Assembly: GCF_900496995.4 (NCBI RefSeq)
Contig: NC_044011.1
Location: forward strand, 10,820,041 to 10,884,040
Direction: 5' to 3'
From: Aquila chrysaetos chrysaetos
Taxonomy: Eukaryota; Chordata; Aves; Accipitriformes; Accipitridae
Length of the DNA stretch: 64,000 nucleotides
Shown: in pieces, positions 60,547-64,000 of the stretch
Layout: the number at the start of each line of letters is the position of its first letter
How positions within the stretch are numbered: position 1 is the first letter of the stretch
The notes under the pieces: generated by a model
Seen by the model: the letters and a program-made list of their open reading frames with translations, nothing else
Database searches by the model: none
What the model was told of the DNA's origin: nothing
Made by a program: the position numbers and the translations under genes

Positions 60547-63500
60547 CTAGGGTTTTAAAAAAAAAAAAAAGGGGGGGGGGTTATCATAACACAGCACCTT
60601 CACATAAGCTCAACAAACAGGCTCTAATTTCAAACACCGAGTGGCACAAGACACATCAGTCCACTTGAAGACAGTCTTTGAACAGAGTACCACTGAAGAC
60701 CTTCCTCGTGGTTCCTGTGATTTGGAAGACTAGATCCAAGTTAAGATAGTGTTCGACATCTCTAATCACACTTCCACTTTCTCAAAGGTTTTTAGCAAAC
60801 ACTGAATCTTAGGAAGCCCAACAGCAGGTGCCACTACAAACTAGTCACTGCTTTAGGAATGAGAGCTAAAGGACTCCATCAGAAAACTGTTACCAACTAG
60901 TTTCAAGTACCACAATTCATTCCTTCCTCCCACCAGCTTCTATTTACCAGCTTCTCAGCCATTATGCCATTCTACAAATAGCGTCAGCACAATACGAGAG
61001 AGTCTCTATCACAGAATCATAGAATAGTTTGGGTTGGAAGGGACCTTCAAAGCTCATCTAGTCCAACCCCCCTGCCATGAGCAGGGACACCTTCCACTAG
61101 ATCAGGTTGCTCAGAGCCCCATCCAACCTGGCCCTGAATGTTTCCAGGGATGGGGCATTCACTGCCTCTCTAGGCAACCTTGCCAGTGCCTCACCACCCT
61201 CATCATAAAAATTTCTTCCTTACATCTAGTCTAAATCTACCCTCATTTAGTTTAAAACCATTACCCCTTGTCCTATCGCAACAGGCCCTGCTAGAAAGTT
61301 TGTCCCCATCTTTCCTGTAGGCCCCCTTTAAGTACCAGAAGGCTGCAATAAGGTCTCCCTGGAGCCTTCTCTTCTCTGGGCTGAAAAACACCAACTCCCT
61401 CAGCCTGTCCTCATAGGAAAGGTACTCCATCCCTCTGATCATCTTTGTGGCCCTGCTCTGGACCCATTCCAACAGGTCCATGTCCATCTTACATTGGGGG
61501 CCCCAGAGCTGGACGCAGTACTGCAGGTGGGGTCTCACGAGAGCGGAGCAGGGGGAGAATCACCTCCCTCGACCTGCTGGTCACACTTCCTTTGATGCAG
61601 CCCAGATATGGTTGGCCTTCTGGGCTGCGAGCACACACATTGCCAGCTCTACTTAACCTTAGGACTACTTAATGAAGAACTCACTGGTGCCTGGGCACAG
61701 CTACTCCACTGGTGCTGCCTGCAGACAAACCCAGCACAGATCCACTGCCTCAGCGCACGTCCCGCTGCATCTCCCACCCCCTGTAGCACAGCTCACGTGC
61801 TGCATGAAAGCTGGGGTCAGCGCTGCGTCACTGCGCATCCCTCTCCTCCCCAGCACCTGAGGCAAACGGGAAAGGGGAGCACATTTCAAGTCATGATGAG
61901 CACCAGCTCAAGCCACTGAAATGTTCCTGCTCAAACCTATTTTGGTTAGCGTTAAACACCAAGCCCTTTTAGATCCAGCATGCTAAGCCCAGCCTGTCCA
62001 TTTTTGATAGGTAGGTTTTCTTTCTGCAAAGAGTTGGGGTTGAACTATAGAGAATGCTATAAAATGCGAGTATTGATCAGCTTCCCCCTTTCCCCTTTGT
62101 TGATGTCTACACTAGGGAGAAAGCAAGTCAAATCTGTAATCACTGCAGATAGCAACTTTGCACCTAGGCCAAATGTTGTTTCATCTTAAAAACACACTTG
62201 CTGGAACTTTGCCCTGCCTGTTATCTCCTCACTCAAGGCAAGCAAAACTACACTACACCCAAATAATACAGTCTTTAGAGCAAAAGGAGCAGAAGTGAGC
62301 AAACTGGGCATGAAGAAGGTACAAGAACCTCAAAAATATACTGTTGAAATGCAGCAGAGAGAAAGCAACTATAGCCACCAAACTTGCAGGTAAAGCTGAA
62401 ACAGTGGCAATCAGAATGGAAACTAGATGCTAATGCACACAGCATCCCCTCAGTAGCTCAGGGCTCTTGTATTCATCCTGCATGTGCTCACACTAACTGT
62501 GTTACAGGAAGGTACATTAAGATGCTCATACCTAAGCAGCCATTCACAGCATCCCCTGTATAACCAGGGCAACAAATATTACAGACCATTCAATAACCTT
62601 CTGCCTTCTCAAGGGAAGGTAAGGCTGGAGACATGTCAGCACGCATATGTGCAGGGTATGTGCCAGGCTGAGAACCTGCAACAGTGAAGCACATTACCAC
62701 CGCTGTGGTTCAGTGCCACCTTCCAGGCACCTGGAGGCTGTCAGTGGTTTCTGGCTTTTATATTTCCTGACAGTCTTATCTAAAGGCTATCTTCAGGTTT
62801 TAAGACTTCCAGCACTGATGCTGGGAAAGGTGCCATGCAGGTCTCTTAAACCCAAGAGCTACATACTACTTTGAGAGCAAGAGTGCTACTTATCACATCA
62901 TTGCTTAGAAGATGCTGGCAAAATGTCCTCTTTTCTTCCCTAGCTTAGGAGAAAGAAACCAACACAACTTTCTAGGCAAGAGCTGTGTATAGTAACAATA
63001 GGCACACATGATTAAAAACTCTCCAGTTATAAATGTATACAGTTACAAGCCCCAACTTAGCAGAGAACTTATGGCAGCACCATCTGACGACTCACCTCAA
63101 TGCTCCGTAAGCAGTAGTTTTCTCTCAACTCTAAGAACACACTACATTGCACTAAAGGCACTTGTGAGATGACTCCAATTTCCTCAGTTAAAGTGATACT
63201 CAAGAAAAATCAAGACAGTACATCTTGTTTACTACAGGCCAATATGCAAGCTCTCTTCCCCCTTGCATGCTTAGAACTAGTTAGGGAACTTGCTAGAAGT
63301 TTTAGCAAGAACCTCTTCAGTGGCACATGACTTGTCCCATCCCTGCTCAGAGAGCAAGTAGTCTCATGAGCCATCAGTTTCCCATGAGTTTCCTTCCAGA
63401 GCACCAGTTCTGCAACCACCTTTACCGTAACATCAAGCTCCCTCTTCAATGATCACTCACATTTCTTCATGACTTTAGAGATGTGTTCCTTCCACAAACT

Positions 63501-64000
63501 AACACACTACAAATCAGTTAGTACAGCTCACAAAAATCAGCATCAGATACTTCATATTACACAGCTGTACTAAATCTGTATCAAAGGCACTGTCCACAAC
63601 ACCTTTTGCTCATTGACTCCATCTGTTCAGCTGTTTGGAAGGAGAAAGGCAATTATGGAAGACATCCAATCAGTTGTCCAGAAGAAGGGGGCATTTAGGT
63701 GGCAGCTATAATTTCATGTCCAGTTCTTCTACTGCAGCTGGACAAAGTGTACATTTCACCACTCAGGTTAACAAACAGTTAGAGTAATATTTCTGCTTTT
63801 AATTTTAGTAGTAGTCCAGCTAAATGGCACACAAGTCACTAGGTGTCACACCAAGTTAAATAAGTACCACGTCATTTCCATCTTCGCTGATGTTCAAGAA
63901 TAAGCATTTGCCTCCACCCTGAAAACTTCTAAGGTCAATCAATAAAGCTGAAGAGCTTTTTCTAGGAGAGGCCTTTGGGGTCCCAACGCCAACCCTGGTA
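60547..64000 (-). other. IGF2R intron 2, visible part
   Basis: From the exon 3 acceptor to the end of the window I find no exon resembling IGF2R exon 2, and apart from the CR1 element no recognised repeat. The visible part has few CpG and no CpG island, unlike the imprint control region in mouse intron 2. Confidence 0.6.
61010..61650 (-). mobile_element. CR1 LINE 3' end with part of the reverse transcriptase frame, IGF2R intron 2
   Basis: The plus strand begins CACAGAATCATAGAATAG, the reverse complement of the CR1 3' terminal repeats. It continues through the reverse complement of the reverse transcriptase C-terminal region; the minus frame over 61203-61538 is open for 111 codons and includes [20 protein letters not shown]. 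It is 5'-truncated near 61650, as is usual for CR1. Confidence 0.9.

Noticed and set aside
63095-63180. Possible IGF2R exon 2 with a gtgagt donor after SIE
   Set aside because: The frame has no similarity to domain 1 and the phase is wrong for exon 3, which needs a preceding single base.
63210-63449. 79-codon minus frame near the window end
   Set aside because: No lectin-domain motif and no suitable splice sites; treated as chance in intron 2.
1-64000. CRISPR arrays, tRNA or rRNA genes, bacterial-type operons
   Set aside because: No regular spaced repeats, cloverleaf or rRNA motifs were seen. The window is vertebrate genomic DNA.

Overview
The window is avian nuclear DNA. The evidence is vertebrate multi-exon genes with GT-AG introns, very short introns for these families, two CR1 LINE 3' ends of the bird type, and two LTRs of the kind common in bird genomes. 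Both protein-coding genes lie on the minus strand, head to tail. I reconstructed them exon by exon from splice sites, codon phase and remembered human homologues.

Left part (about 185-10964): a complete 11-exon organic cation transporter of the SLC22A1/2/3 group, called SLC22A2 here. It has 1,665 coding bases (554 residues), every intron is GT-AG and the phases are consistent throughout. Its AATAAA lies 62 bases after the stop, and a short uORF overlaps its start codon. The protein mixes features of mammalian OCT1 and OCT2.

Middle (10965-13490): about 2.5 kb of intergenic DNA with the SLC22A2 upstream region and no recognisable gene.

Right part (about 13490 to beyond 64000): IGF2R, the cation-independent mannose-6-phosphate receptor. 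The window carries 46 coding exons, equivalent to human exons 3-48, giving 7,166 coding bases from domain 1 to the stop codon. Exons 1-2 (signal peptide and start of domain 1) and the promoter are not seen and presumably lie to the right. The fifteen lectin-like repeats, the fibronectin type II insert in domain 13, the membrane segment and the sorting tail are intact. The mannose-6-phosphate contacts (Gln, Arg, Glu, Tyr) are kept in domains 3, 5 and 9. Domain 11, which binds IGF2 in therian mammals, lacks the mammalian contact residues in its AB and CD loops.

Mobile and simple repeats sit in IGF2R introns: two solo LTRs (29280-29896 and 35590-36184) antisense to the gene and each within 75 bases of a splice donor, CR1 3' ends at 21628-21848 and 61010-61650, a 36-base G run, a 28-base C run, a 30-base A run beside the last acceptor, and several T/G- or A/C-rich tracts. 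I found no tRNA, rRNA, CRISPR, bacterial-type operon or convincing unknown gene. The points most worth following are the domain 11 loops, the OCT1/OCT2 mosaic, the placement of the LTRs and the uORF.
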